This document shows positions 7,894 through 16,137 of a DNA stretch of 64,000 nucleotides, one piece after another; position 1 is the stretch's first letter, and each line of letters opens with the position of its first letter. The translations under genes were made by a program, and so were the position numbers. The notes below the pieces were generated by a model, which saw only the letters and a program-made list of their open reading frames with translations, had not been told where the DNA came from and ran no database searches. The stretch comes from Bradyrhizobium sp. AUGA SZCCT0283 (lineage in GTDB: Bacteria > Pseudomonadota > Alphaproteobacteria > Rhizobiales > Xanthobacteraceae): assembly GCF_018130385.1 (NCBI RefSeq), contig NZ_JAFCLU010000004.1, positions 1-64,000 of the forward strand. Direction: 5' to 3'.

Positions 7894-9323
7894 CTAAGCA
7901 GCCTGACCATCGTTTTTTGGGTGATTGGCAAGGTATCGCTTGCCTTTAGGCGTCAGTCGCCACGCTGATTTCGGTCCAGCCTTCCCGGGGACGCGCTCGA
8001 TATGCCCCTCATCTCGCAGCTTGTAGAATTCGATTTTGACAAGGTTTTCAGATTTGATGCCAGTAATGTCGCGAGCGTGTCGATTTGTGATTTCTTTGTG
8101 GGTTCTCAGGAAGTCCATGATGGCCACGGTCGGCGCGGCGAGCGGTAGGTGAGGCAGGATCACTTTGACGTAATTTCCATCTTCCGAAATCACCGGGTCT
8201 CTTAGACCAAACTCCTTCATTTTTTGAAATGTGGTGTTCAGGCCTTCGCCTAAGTCTTTGTTGGGCGGGTTCTTGTACCGATTCAGAGTGCGAACCATTT
8301 TTGGATTTCGAGAAAACCGCGCACTCAGGATGTTTTCCACGTTGACATATCCGGGCAGCTTTCCCGGGCTGAGGATTTCGATCCGATTGTCGAAGATCAA
8401 AATTTGAATGTCGTCGGAGATGGAATAGTCGCGATGGACTACCGCGTTTACTATGGTCTCCCAGATCGCTTCGGGCGGATACTCAAGTTTTTTGAGACCC
8501 GCGGTGGTCCAAACCTCGATGCCCGACATGATTTGGCTGACCTTCGCGACAGCCTCGTGGATCAGTCGATAGGTCGCTCCCTACACGGAGAATTGTTCGG
8601 CTAGGTGTTCTCGTTCCGGATCATCCTCTTTCGTTTCGTATCGGGTAATTTTGATTGCGCACTTGCGCGGGATCACAGCACTTGGTGCGGGATGAACAAT
8701 GCACCCACATTGCGTGGTTGCCACGTCTTAAAGTCGAGCAGATTTTGGTTGATCGCGAAATCGAGTGGATCAGTCTTCGGCGAGTAGTCGGCTAGAAATG
8801 ATACGATCTCGGCCGACTCCACAATTTGCTCTGCAGGTAGGTCGGGCAAAATAGCATCTTCAAATGAACTAGCGCCCTTGGCGAAGCTCAATTGTTGTAT
8901 TCGATCCGGATCTTTCACCGGAAGCGATTGAGCACCCTGTCTCTGATAAATTGTTCCGTCAGCCGTCGCGCAGACTTGTGAACCCTTTTCGATTAGAACA
9001 CGCAAGGCATATCCTGCCGCACCGTCGAGTTTCAAAAATTCATATTTTAGGTCGAGCGCGGGCATGACGTCGAATAGCGCCTGAAGGTGTGCATTTAGCT
9101 TTTCGATTTCGCCAATACCTTCCCATCGCTCAGTAGGTTGACCGCCCCGTTTCTTATCTCGAACTCCAATGATAAGCTCGCCACCATCGGCGTTTGAAAA
9201 CGCAACTGCGATCTTTTGAACGGACTTACCGCTTACGTCGAATTCTTTTGTGTCGAAGAAATGTGACTCATCGCGCTCTGCGATTTCCACGAGTTCTGCA
9301 TTTGTGATGATGATGGTTTTCAA
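7894..9323 (-). pseudogene. Broken AlbA_2/Schlafen-type ATP-binding protein gene (frameshift plus internal stop)
   Basis: The gene would encode about 476 residues. The 5' part (9323 down to about 8698) gives an AlbA_2 (Schlafen-like, putative DNA-binding) domain starting MKTIIITNAELVEIAERDES. Near 8694-8699 one base is missing and the original frame ends at 8673. In the shifted frame the protein continues as HPAPSAVIPRKCAIKITRYE through EREHLAEQFSV. It then meets an in-frame TAG at 8581-8583 and goes on as GATYRLIHEAVAKVSQIMSG into a RecG-like C-terminal ATP-binding domain (HRDYSISDD) and a winged-helix end. Two separate lesions make a sequencing error unlikely. The rest is well kept, so the decay looks recent. 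Confidence 0.85.
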
Positions 9324-9410
9324 AATGGCCCCCCGGTTCAGGCAATCAGTTATAAGTCCTCCGCAGGCTTTATCGCAAAGGTTGCGCCGAGACGCCAGCG
9401 CTACAAGCGA

Positions 9411-9572
9411 CTAGATTGCGGTCCCTCGCTTTTCGGCCCCGGCGATTGCGGCCATCGGGTCGGGGTGCCACGGCGAGATGTCGAGCTGCCTCATGCGCTT
9501 CAGCAGCTCGGCGGATTTGCGACGGCCGCTGACGTTGCCGTAGGGCTCGTCGAGCATCGATTCGACGAGTTT
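9411..9572 (-). pseudogene. 3' fragment of an unrecognised gene, cut by a repeat element
   Basis: Reading leftwards from the repeat at 9574, about 50 codons look like real protein: KLVESMLDEPYGNVSG, RRKSAELLKRMRQLDISPWH and PDPMAAIAGAEKRGTAI, then stop. The open frame extends further upstream but there it runs across the repeat and antisense to nothing else useful, in a different frame from the hydroxyacid dehydrogenase. I do not recognise the family. It looks like the C-terminus of a gene whose 5' part was lost when the palindromic element was inserted or by deletion. It would have been third in the operon after the M20 hydrolase and the dehydrogenase. Confidence 0.4.
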
Positions 9573-9573
9573 C

Positions 9574-9656
9574 GTAGGGTGGACAAAGCGAGGCCGACCA
9601 CCTCTAGCGGAGTGTTGATGGTGGGCACGGCGCTTGCGCGCCTTTGCCCACCCTAC
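9574..9656. repeat. Palindromic repeat, family B (GTAGGGTGG...CCACCCTAC)
   Basis: The ends GTAGGGTGGACAAAGCG and GCGCGCCTTTGCCCACCCTAC form a long imperfect inverted repeat. Similar elements lie at 34282 and 42191. The CTA in its right end supplies the TAG stop codon of the hydroxyacid dehydrogenase gene at 9653-9655. Confidence 0.85.
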
Positions 9657-10564
9657 TTTTTGGCAATCCTTCGGCAGTGCTCCCACGCCGCGCGCATCAA
9701 ATTCTCGCTCGCTTCCGGCGTGCGGAAGGCGGAATGCGCCGACAGCGTCACGTTCTCCAGCTTGGTCAGCGGATGATCCGCCGGCAGCGGCTCGATGTTG
9801 AAGACGTCGAGCCCGGCATGGCGGATCTGACCCGACTTCAACGCGTCGATCATGGCTTCCTCGTCGACGATGGCGCCACGCGCGGTGTTGACGAGGATGA
9901 CGCCGGGCTTCATCCCCTCGATGCAGGCACGCGAGATTATGCCGCGCGTCTCGTCGTTCAGGAGCAGATGGATCGAGACCACGTCGCTCTCGGTCAGCAC
10001 TTCGTCGTAATCGAGGAACTCGACCTTGGGATATTTCTTCGGCGACCGGTTCCAGGCGATGACGCGCATGCCCGAGCCGATCGCGATGCGTGCGACCTCG
10101 GCCGCGATGCCGCCGAAGCCGATCAGGCCCAGCGTCTTGCCCGTGAGCTGCATGCCGTCGTCGCGCAGCCAGTTGCCGGCGCGGATGCCGCGGTCCATCT
10201 TGGCGAGCCCCCGCGCGCCCTCCCACATCAGCGCGATCGCGCATTCGGCCACCGCCGTATCGCCATAGCCCTTGATCAGATGTACTTCGATCCCGAGCTC
10301 GGCGAGCTCTTCCGGGTTCATGTAGCTGCGCGCGCCGGTGCCGAGAAACACGACGTGCTTGAGGCCGGCGCACTTCCTTGCGATGTCGGTCGGCAGCGCC
10401 GTGTGATCGACGATCGCGATCTCGGCGCCATCGAGTATCCGGGGATACTGATCCGAGGTGATGTCGGGATTTCGGTGGATCCGCACCTCGGGATCTCCTG
10501 GCTTCTGCAGCCGCTCGAAGATCACGGCCAGCGATTCATTGGCGTCGACAAACACTCCGCGCAC
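9653..10564 (-). CDS. D-2-hydroxyacid dehydrogenase, NAD(P)-dependent
   Basis: 303 residues, GTG start with AAGGGGG about 7 bases upstream. The NAD-binding motif LGLIGFGGIA lies near residues 142-151. The catalytic Arg is in NTARGAIVDEEA, the Glu in DVFNIEPLP and the His in TLSAHSAFRTPEAS, all in the standard order for this family. It interconverts 2-oxoacids and D-2-hydroxyacids, or acts as a phosphoglycerate dehydrogenase-like reductase. It starts 25 bases after the M20 hydrolase gene, so the pair is an operon, and its product may reduce a 2-oxoacid made downstream of that hydrolase. The stop codon lies inside the adjacent repeat. Confidence 0.9.
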   Translation of the reverse strand: MRGVFVDANESLAVIFERLQKPGDPEVRIHRNPDITSDQYPRILDGAEIAIVDHTALPTDIARKCAGLKHVVFLGTGARSYMNPEELAELGIEVHLIKGYGDTAVAECAIALMWEGARGLAKMDRGIRAGNWLRDDGMQLTGKTLGLIGFGGIAAEVARIAIGSGMRVIAWNRSPKKYPKVEFLDYDEVLTESDVVSIHLLLNDETRGIISRACIEGMKPGVILVNTARGAIVDEEAMIDALKSGQIRHAGLDVFNIEPLPADHPLTKLENVTLSAHSAFRTPEASENLMRAAWEHCRRIAKK

Positions 10565-10589
10565 GGCTTTCCCCCTTCGTTCTTGATTA

Positions 10590-11840
10590 TCAGGATGCGA
10601 CGCCGGCCAGCGCCAGCACGGTATGCATCAGCACATTGGCGCCTGCCGCGCAATCGGCCTGCGTGGCGTCTTCCAGTTCGTTGTGGCTGATGCCGTCCTT
10701 GCAGGGCACGAACACCATTGCCGCAGGGATCACGGTGTTGAGGTTGCAGGCATCGTGGCCGGCGCCGGAAGTGATGCGCCGGTGCGAAAGCCCAAGCATC
10801 TTCGCGGCATTTTCCACCGCGTCCACCAGTTTGGGATCGAAATGCGTCGGCGGCTTGCGCCAGATCAGATCGAACTGGACGTCGACCTTGCGCCGCGCCG
10901 CGATCTCGGCAATCGCGGCGCGCAAATCCTGATCCAGCGCATCCATGATGGCGGCATCCGCGCTGCGGCAATCGACCGTGAAGGCGATCTCGCCGGGAAT
11001 GACGTTGCGCGAAGGGTTGGCAATCACCGCCTCGCCGACGGTGCCGACGGCCTTCGGCCCGTGCTTCTTCGCGATTGCCTCCATCGCCAGCACGATTTCC
11101 GACAGCGTCGCCAGCGCGTCGCGCCGCAAAGGCATCGGCGTCGAGCCGGCATGGCTCTCGAAGCCGGTGATCTTGCCGTCATACCACAGCACGCCCTGGC
11201 CGGAATCGACCACGCCGATGGTCTTGTTCTCAGCCTCGAGGATCGGGCCCTGTTCGATGTGCAGTTCGACGAACCCTGAGAATTTCTGCGTCCCCACGGG
11301 GCGATCGCCGCGGTAACCGATGCTGTCGAGCGCCTGCGCCACGGTGACGCCCTCGGCATCCCGGCGCGACAAAATGTCGTCGGTGGTGAAATCGCCGACA
11401 TAAGCGGCCGAGGCCATCATCGCCGGCGCGAAACGCGAGCCTTCCTCGTTGGTCCAGTTGCAGATGCAAATCGGCGTCTCGGTTTCGATCCCGGCATCGT
11501 TGAGCGTACGGACCACCTCCAGCGCCGCCAGCGTGCCGAGCACGCCGTCATATTTGCCGCCGGTCGGTTGCGTGTCGAGGTGGGAGCCGAGGCCTACCGG
11601 CGGCTTCGACATGTCGCGGCCCTTGCGCAGGGCGAACATCGAACCCAGCGCATCGACATGGACTTCCAGTCCTGCGGCCTCGCAGGCGTTCCGGAACCAG
11701 TCGCGCACCTGCTTGTCCTCAGGCCCCAGCGTCAGCCGCCGCACGCCGCCTTTCGGCGTGGCGCCGAATTTGGCGGTTTCGTGAATGGTGCCCCACAGCC
11801 GGGCGGAGTCGATTTGCAGGTTGGAGGCGATTTTTGTCAT
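10590..11840 (-). CDS. M20 Zn-dependent amidohydrolase (N-carbamoyl-amino acid hydrolase / allantoate amidohydrolase type)
   Basis: 416 residues, ATG start. Metal-site motifs of the HyuC/AllC group are present: GSHLDTQPTGGKYDG, WTNEEGSRFAP, ELHIEQGPILE and SGAGHDACNLN. Family members cleave the C-N bond of N-carbamoyl-L-amino acids, allantoate or ureidoglycolate, releasing ammonia and CO2, using two divalent metals. No allantoinase or hydantoinase gene is nearby, so the substrate is open. It lies 41 bases downstream of the LysR gene on the same strand and 25 bases upstream of the D-2-hydroxyacid dehydrogenase. Co-regulation with the divergent hydro-lyase and Liv-type transporter through LysR is likely. 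Confidence 0.88.
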   Translation of the reverse strand: MTKIASNLQIDSARLWGTIHETAKFGATPKGGVRRLTLGPEDKQVRDWFRNACEAAGLEVHVDALGSMFALRKGRDMSKPPVGLGSHLDTQPTGGKYDGVLGTLAALEVVRTLNDAGIETETPICICNWTNEEGSRFAPAMMASAAYVGDFTTDDILSRRDAEGVTVAQALDSIGYRGDRPVGTQKFSGFVELHIEQGPILEAENKTIGVVDSGQGVLWYDGKITGFESHAGSTPMPLRRDALATLSEIVLAMEAIAKKHGPKAVGTVGEAVIANPSRNVIPGEIAFTVDCRSADAAIMDALDQDLRAAIAEIAARRKVDVQFDLIWRKPPTHFDPKLVDAVENAAKMLGLSHRRITSGAGHDACNLNTVIPAAMVFVPCKDGISHNELEDATQADCAAGANVLMHTVLALAGVAS

Positions 11841-11881
11841 TGGCCGTTCCGAAGTTCAGACGATACGCGAGACGCGCATTT

Positions 11882-12799
11882 TCAATGACGCGCCAGCGGC
11901 GGCGCGTCAACAATGACGCCGCCCTGTGCAAGATTTGCGGCGAGTTCGGCCACGCGCTCCACCGCGACCGTATCCGGGGAGGACAGCCAGCTCGCCGAAA
12001 ACGTCAGTAGCGGCAGTTGCAGGTTGGTCGACAGCAATTGCAGCCGCCCGTCGGCCATTTCGCTTTCGACGATAGCGGTTGGAATGACGGCAATGCCGAG
12101 GCCTTCGATCGCCATGTGGATGACGGTGGCGATCGACGCACTGGCGTGCAGGCGCATCGGCGGCAGGTCCGGGCGGTTGAACAGCGAGCGCACGATCTCG
12201 TAGGGCGGGGTCTTGCGCGGGAAGGTGATGATGGGAAATTTCGCCAGGTCGTGCACCGTCAATGGACGGTTGCCCAACCCGAGCGACGGGCTGGCGAGAA
12301 AGCCGACCGGATAGTCGCACAGCACGCGGTTGCTGACGCTTGGCGCGGTCAGGGGGCCGAGCAGGAACGCGAGCTCGATTTCCTGCGCGAGCAGCCGGGT
12401 CCGCAAATTCGAGGTGATGTCGACCTCGATTTCGAGCGAGAGATTTGGATAGGCGTGATTGACGCTCTTGATCAGCTGCGACAGCCAGGTGTGCACGATG
12501 GTCTCGGCGACGCCGAGCCGCAGCACGCCGCGCATCGCCGAGCGGTCGCCGACCACCGCCAGCATTTCCGAGCGCAGCCCGATCAGCTTCTCGGCATAGA
12601 CCATCAACTGCCGTCCGCTTGGCGTCGGCAGCACCATGCGGCGGTCGCGCTGCAGGAGTTTCACGCCCACTTCGCGTTCGAGCTGGGCGATCCGTTGCGA
12701 GATCGCGGGCTGGGTGGTGTTGAGCTTCTGCGCCGCGCCGCGGAAGCTGCCGAGCGTTACCACCCACATGAAGGTCTCAATTGCCTTGAAATCAGTCAT
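11882..12799 (-). CDS. LysR-family transcriptional regulator
   Basis: 305 residues from the ATG at 12797-12799; a TTG ten codons upstream is possible but has no ribosome site. The N-terminal winged helix (residues about 1-60) includes GSFRGAAQKLNTTQPAISQR and the usual IAQLEREVGVKLLQR. A periplasmic-binding-protein-like effector domain fills residues about 90-300. Overlapping dyads with T-N11-A geometry lie just upstream (12821-12849), so it probably controls itself, the downstream hydrolase operon and the divergent DUF1445 and ABC genes. The inducer is unknown but is probably a substrate of that pathway. Confidence 0.9.
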   Translation of the reverse strand: MTDFKAIETFMWVVTLGSFRGAAQKLNTTQPAISQRIAQLEREVGVKLLQRDRRMVLPTPSGRQLMVYAEKLIGLRSEMLAVVGDRSAMRGVLRLGVAETIVHTWLSQLIKSVNHAYPNLSLEIEVDITSNLRTRLLAQEIELAFLLGPLTAPSVSNRVLCDYPVGFLASPSLGLGNRPLTVHDLAKFPIITFPRKTPPYEIVRSLFNRPDLPPMRLHASASIATVIHMAIEGLGIAVIPTAIVESEMADGRLQLLSTNLQLPLLTFSASWLSSPDTVAVERVAELAANLAQGGVIVDAPPLARH

Positions 12800-12820
12800 G
12801 CACCCTCTGCCCGCAGATTG

Positions 12821-12849
12821 ATAAATCAAATTTATCTAATTTGATTAGA
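12821..12849. promoter_or_regulatory. Predicted LysR operator: nested inverted repeats
   Basis: Three overlapping dyads are visible. ATAAATCAAATTTAT (12821-12835) and TCTAATTTGATTAGA (12835-12849) are two perfect 15-base dyads sharing one base. AATCAAATT and AATTTGATT (12824-12832 and 12838-12846) form a perfect 9-base inverted repeat around TATCT. The T-N11-A pattern is the classic LysR-type box. The site lies in the 121-base gap between the divergent LysR and DUF1445 genes. Confidence 0.65.
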
Positions 12850-12920
12850 AAAGACGATTAGACATTATCATAGCCATATGCGGGAGTAGATGCCAACAAG
12901 ATTGGAAGCGGGGATCAACG

Positions 12921-13742
12921 ATGACCGGCTTGGCGAGGACAGAACGACCCGGCCACGATACGGCGGATTTATCGCCGAGCGTCGCGGCCCGGCATGCCTG
13001 CCGCGCCGGCATGGCGAGCACCACGGCCGGCGTCGCCAACGGCTTCGTCCAGGGCAACCTGGTGATCCTGCCGGAAAAGCTCGCCGCCTCGTTTCACCGG
13101 TTCTGCCAGCTCAATCCCAAACCGTGCCCGATCATCGGCATGTCCGATGTCGGCGATCCCCGCATTCCCGCGCTCGGCATCGATCTCGACATCCGCACCG
13201 ACCTGCCGCGCTATCGCGTGTGGCGCGATGGCGAGGTGGTGGAAGAGCCGACCGACATCATGGCGCACTGGCGCGACGATCTGGTCGCCTTTGTGATCGG
13301 CTGCTCTTATTCCTTCGAGGAGGCATTGCTGGCGGACGGCCTGCCGATCCGTCATATCGAACGCAAGCTGCGCGTGCCGATGTACCGCACCAATATCGCC
13401 TGCGGTTCCGCAGGGCCGTTCGCGGGGCCGATGGTGGTGTCGATGCGGCCGTTCAAGCCGGCGGACGCAATCCGCGCGGTGCAGATCACGTCGCGCTTTC
13501 CCTCCGTGCACGGCGCGCCGGTTCATCTCGGCCATCCGCATTCGATCGGCATCGCCGACATCAACAAGCCCGATTACGGCGATGCGGTGCCGGTCGGGGC
13601 CGACGAAATTCCGGTGTTCTGGGCGTGTGGTGTCACGCCGCAATCGGTGATCGCAGCCGCCAAGGTGCCGTTTGCCATCACGCACGCGCCCGGATTGATG
13701 CTGGTGACCGATCTCATGAACAAACAGCTTGCCGTGCTTTGA
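12921..13742 (+). CDS. Putative hydro-lyase, DUF1445 / D-glutamate cyclase-like family
   Basis: 273 residues, ATG start with a GGGG ribosome site. It matches the DUF1445 (UPF0317) family throughout: [16 protein letters not shown], the central [32 protein letters not shown] and the [17 protein letters not shown] segment. The conserved Cys (GCSYSFE) and His residues are present. The vertebrate relative is the mitochondrial D-glutamate cyclase, and bacterial members are annotated as hydro-lyases; the exact reaction here is unknown. It is the first gene after the LysR operator, 82 bases before the ABC solute-binding protein, so it is probably metabolically linked to the imported compound. Confidence 0.85.
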   Translation: MTGLARTERPGHDTADLSPSVAARHACRAGMASTTAGVANGFVQGNLVILPEKLAASFHRFCQLNPKPCPIIGMSDVGDPRIPALGIDLDIRTDLPRYRVWRDGEVVEEPTDIMAHWRDDLVAFVIGCSYSFEEALLADGLPIRHIERKLRVPMYRTNIACGSAGPFAGPMVVSMRPFKPADAIRAVQITSRFPSVHGAPVHLGHPHSIGIADINKPDYGDAVPVGADEIPVFWACGVTPQSVIAAAKVPFAITHAPGLMLVTDLMNKQLAVL

Positions 13743-13824
13743 TGCAATCAATGCCACGCATTGAGGCTTTACCGTAACCATCAACCGTTTCATCGATAGT
13801 TACCGACCAACAGAGGATCTCGCC

Positions 13825-15069
13825 ATGAACATCACGCGCCGGAATGTCTTGCTTGGAGCTACCGCCGCCGCAGCGCTCGGACCCGTAGCCGCCCGCGCCC
13901 AAACTTCCGAAGTGGTAATCGGTGTGATCTATCCGTTCTCCGGCGCCAGCGCCCAGATGGGCGTCGATGCGCAGAAGTCGTTCGAGACCGCGCTCGACAT
14001 CATCAACAAGAACCACGATTTCGATCTGCCGCTGGCGAAGGGCGAAGGCTTGCCCGGCCTCGGCGGCGCCAAGGTCCGCCTCGTCTTCGCCGACCACCAG
14101 GCCGATCCGCAGAAGGGCCGCGCCGAGACCGAACGCCTGATCACCCAGGAAAAAGTCTGCGCCGTCGTCGGCACCTACCAGAGCGCGGTCGCCGTCACCG
14201 TCAGCCAGATCTGCGAGCGCTACCAGATCCCGTTCATTTCGGCGGACAATTCCTCGCCGAGCCTGCATCGCCGCGGCCTCAAATTCTATTTCCGCGCAGC
14301 TCCCCATGACGAGATGTTCTCGGCCGCCATGTTCAACTTCTTCGACGCGATGAAGAAGAAGGGCGCCAAGATCGACACGCTGTCGCTGTTCCATGAGGAC
14401 ACTATCTTCGGCACCGACTCCGCCAACACCCAGCTCAAGCTGGCGGCCGATCGCGGCTACAAGATCGCCACCGACATCAAGTATCGCTCCAATTCACCGT
14501 CCCTGTCGGCGGAAGTGCAGCAGCTCAAGACTGCGAACGCCGACGTGCTGATGCCCTCGAGCTACACCACCGACGGCATCCTGCTGGTCAAGACCATGGC
14601 CGAGCTCGGCTACAAGCCGAACGCGATCGTGGCGCAGGACGCCGGCTTCTCCGAAAAGGCGCTCTATGATGCGGTCGGCGACAAGCTCGAAGGCGTGATC
14701 TCGCGCGGCAGCTTCTCGCTCGATCTCGCGGCCAAGCGGCCGATGGTCGGCAAGATCAACGCCATGTTCAAGGAGAAGTCGGGCAAGGACTTCAACGATC
14801 TGACGTCGCGGCAGTTCATGGGCCTCCTGGTGATGGCGGAGGCCATCAACCGCGCCAAGTCGACCGATGGCGAAAAGATCCGCGAGGCGCTGGTGGCGAC
14901 CGACATTCCGGGCGAACAGACCATCATGCCTTGGAAGCGCGTCAAGTTCGACGAACTGGGCCAGAACAACGACGCCGACCCGGTGCTGCTGCAATATATC
15001 GGCGGCAAGTTCGTCACCATCTTCCCGCCGCAGGCCGCCATCGCCGAAGCCGTCTGGCCGATGAAATAG
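13825..15069 (+). CDS. ABC transporter periplasmic substrate-binding protein, branched-chain amino acid (LivK) type
   Basis: 414 residues, ATG start with AGAGGA 7 bases upstream. The N-terminus MNITRRNVLLGATAAAALG has a twin-arginine-like signal with likely cleavage after AARA, so it is exported. The mature part is a type I periplasmic binding protein (Leu/Ile/Val-binding-like), with VVIGVIYPFSGASAQMG at its start. In Bradyrhizobium such proteins bind many amino-acid derivatives, amides and aromatic acids, so the ligand is not predictable. The permease and ATPase genes follow after a repeat-containing gap of about 190 bases. Confidence 0.9.
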   Translation: MNITRRNVLLGATAAAALGPVAARAQTSEVVIGVIYPFSGASAQMGVDAQKSFETALDIINKNHDFDLPLAKGEGLPGLGGAKVRLVFADHQADPQKGRAETERLITQEKVCAVVGTYQSAVAVTVSQICERYQIPFISADNSSPSLHRRGLKFYFRAAPHDEMFSAAMFNFFDAMKKKGAKIDTLSLFHEDTIFGTDSANTQLKLAADRGYKIATDIKYRSNSPSLSAEVQQLKTANADVLMPSSYTTDGILLVKTMAELGYKPNAIVAQDAGFSEKALYDAVGDKLEGVISRGSFSLDLAAKRPMVGKINAMFKEKSGKDFNDLTSRQFMGLLVMAEAINRAKSTDGEKIREALVATDIPGEQTIMPWKRVKFDELGQNNDADPVLLQYIGGKFVTIFPPQAAIAEAVWPMK

Positions 15070-15101
15070 AATGCCGCGCTCCCGTTATCCCGCGGCACCG
15101 G

Positions 15102-15240
15102 TCCTCATCCCCGGGATGAACGCAATTGCGTTCACCCGTGGGAGCGCGCCCTTGCGCGCGTCTCGAAGGATGGCCACCAGTGCGTTTTTGCCGCCATCCT
15201 TCGAGACGCTTGCTTCGCAAGCTCCTCAGGATGAGGATCT
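15102..15240. repeat. Palindromic repeat, family A, inside the ABC operon
   Basis: The repeat lies between the binding-protein gene and the permease gene. Its hairpins (TCTCGAAGGATGG...CCATCCTTCGAGACG, then GCTTGCTTCGCAAGC and CTCCTCAGGATGAGG) could stabilise or end part of the transcript. That would give more binding protein than permease, a common arrangement for ABC systems. Confidence 0.8.
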
Positions 15241-15258
15241 GTACTTGGAGCCACGCTC

Positions 15259-16137
15259 GTGACCGCTGAAACCATCATCCAGAGCCTGGCGAGCGGCCTC
15301 CTCATGGGGCTGCTCTACGGCCTCATCGCCGTCGGCCTGGCGCTGATCTTCGGCCTGATGGATGTCGTGAACTTCGCCCATGGCGAATTCCTGATGATCG
15401 CGATGTACGCGACGTTCTTCCTGTTCGCGTTCTTCGCGATCGACCCCTTGCTGTCGGCGCCGCTGGTTGCCGCGGCCTTGTTCGTGTTCGGGGCCGTGGT
15501 CTATCTGCTAATTGTGCGCTTTGCCGTGCGCGCCAAGGCCAATGCCGGCATGGTGCAGATCTTCTCGACCTTTGGACTGGCGATCGTCATGCGCGGCCTG
15601 GCGCAGTACTTCTTCACGCCGGACTACCGCAGCGTCACCCATTCATGGCTTGGCGGCAAGACCGTTTCGGTGGCCGGCATTTTCCTGCCCGTGCCGCAAC
15701 TGGTGGGCGCCCTGGTCGCAATCGCCGCATTCGGCGCGCTCTATCTCTTCATCAATCGCACCGACTTCGGCCGCGCGCTCGAAGCGACCCGCGAGGACGC
15801 AGGCGCCGTGGCGCTGGTCGGCATCGACAAGAACAGGGTGTTCGCGCTGGGCTGGGGCCTCGGCGCGGCGCTGGTGGGGCTATCAGGCGCGGTCATGGCG
15901 ATGTTCTTCTACATCTATCCGGATGTCGGCGCTTCATTCGCGCTGATCGCCTATGTGACGGTGGCGCTCGGCGGCTTCGGCAGCGTGTTCGGCGCCTTTG
16001 CCGGCGGCATCATCGTCGGCCTCGTCGAGGCCACCACCGCGTTGCTGCTGCCGCCCTCGCTCAAGGCGGTCGGCATTTACGCGGTCTATCTCCTTGTCGT
16101 CTTCGTCCGGCCGCGCGGCCTGTTCGGATCGATGTGA
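15259..16137 (+). CDS. livH: Branched-chain-type ABC transporter permease LivH
   Basis: 292 residues, GTG start with TTGGAG 8 bases upstream. About eight hydrophobic segments are visible. The family motifs near the N-terminus, GLLYGLIAVGLALIFGLMDVVNFAHG, are diagnostic of LivH. The protein forms the inner-membrane channel together with LivM. The stop codon overlaps the ATG of the LivM gene by one base (TGATG), which suggests translational coupling. Family naming follows E. coli Liv, but the real substrate is not known. Confidence 0.9.
   Translation: MTAETIIQSLASGLLMGLLYGLIAVGLALIFGLMDVVNFAHGEFLMIAMYATFFLFAFFAIDPLLSAPLVAAALFVFGAVVYLLIVRFAVRAKANAGMVQIFSTFGLAIVMRGLAQYFFTPDYRSVTHSWLGGKTVSVAGIFLPVPQLVGALVAIAAFGALYLFINRTDFGRALEATREDAGAVALVGIDKNRVFALGWGLGAALVGLSGAVMAMFFYIYPDVGASFALIAYVTVALGGFGSVFGAFAGGIIVGLVEATTALLLPPSLKAVGIYAVYLLVVFVRPRGLFGSM

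Noticed and set aside
7066..9323. Toxin-antitoxin or abortive-infection system as a firm call
   Set aside because: Neither protein shows a recognised toxin, nuclease or antitoxin motif, and one gene is broken. It is kept only as a speculative finding.
9411..10373. 320-residue open frame overlapping the hydroxyacid dehydrogenase gene
   Set aside because: Over the dehydrogenase it is a shadow in another frame; only its last 50 codons, left of the repeat, look like protein, and these are reported as a gene fragment.
15102..15240. A small coding gene between the binding-protein and permease genes (63-68 residue frames)
   Set aside because: The frames run through a family A palindrome that recurs elsewhere, so they are not genes.
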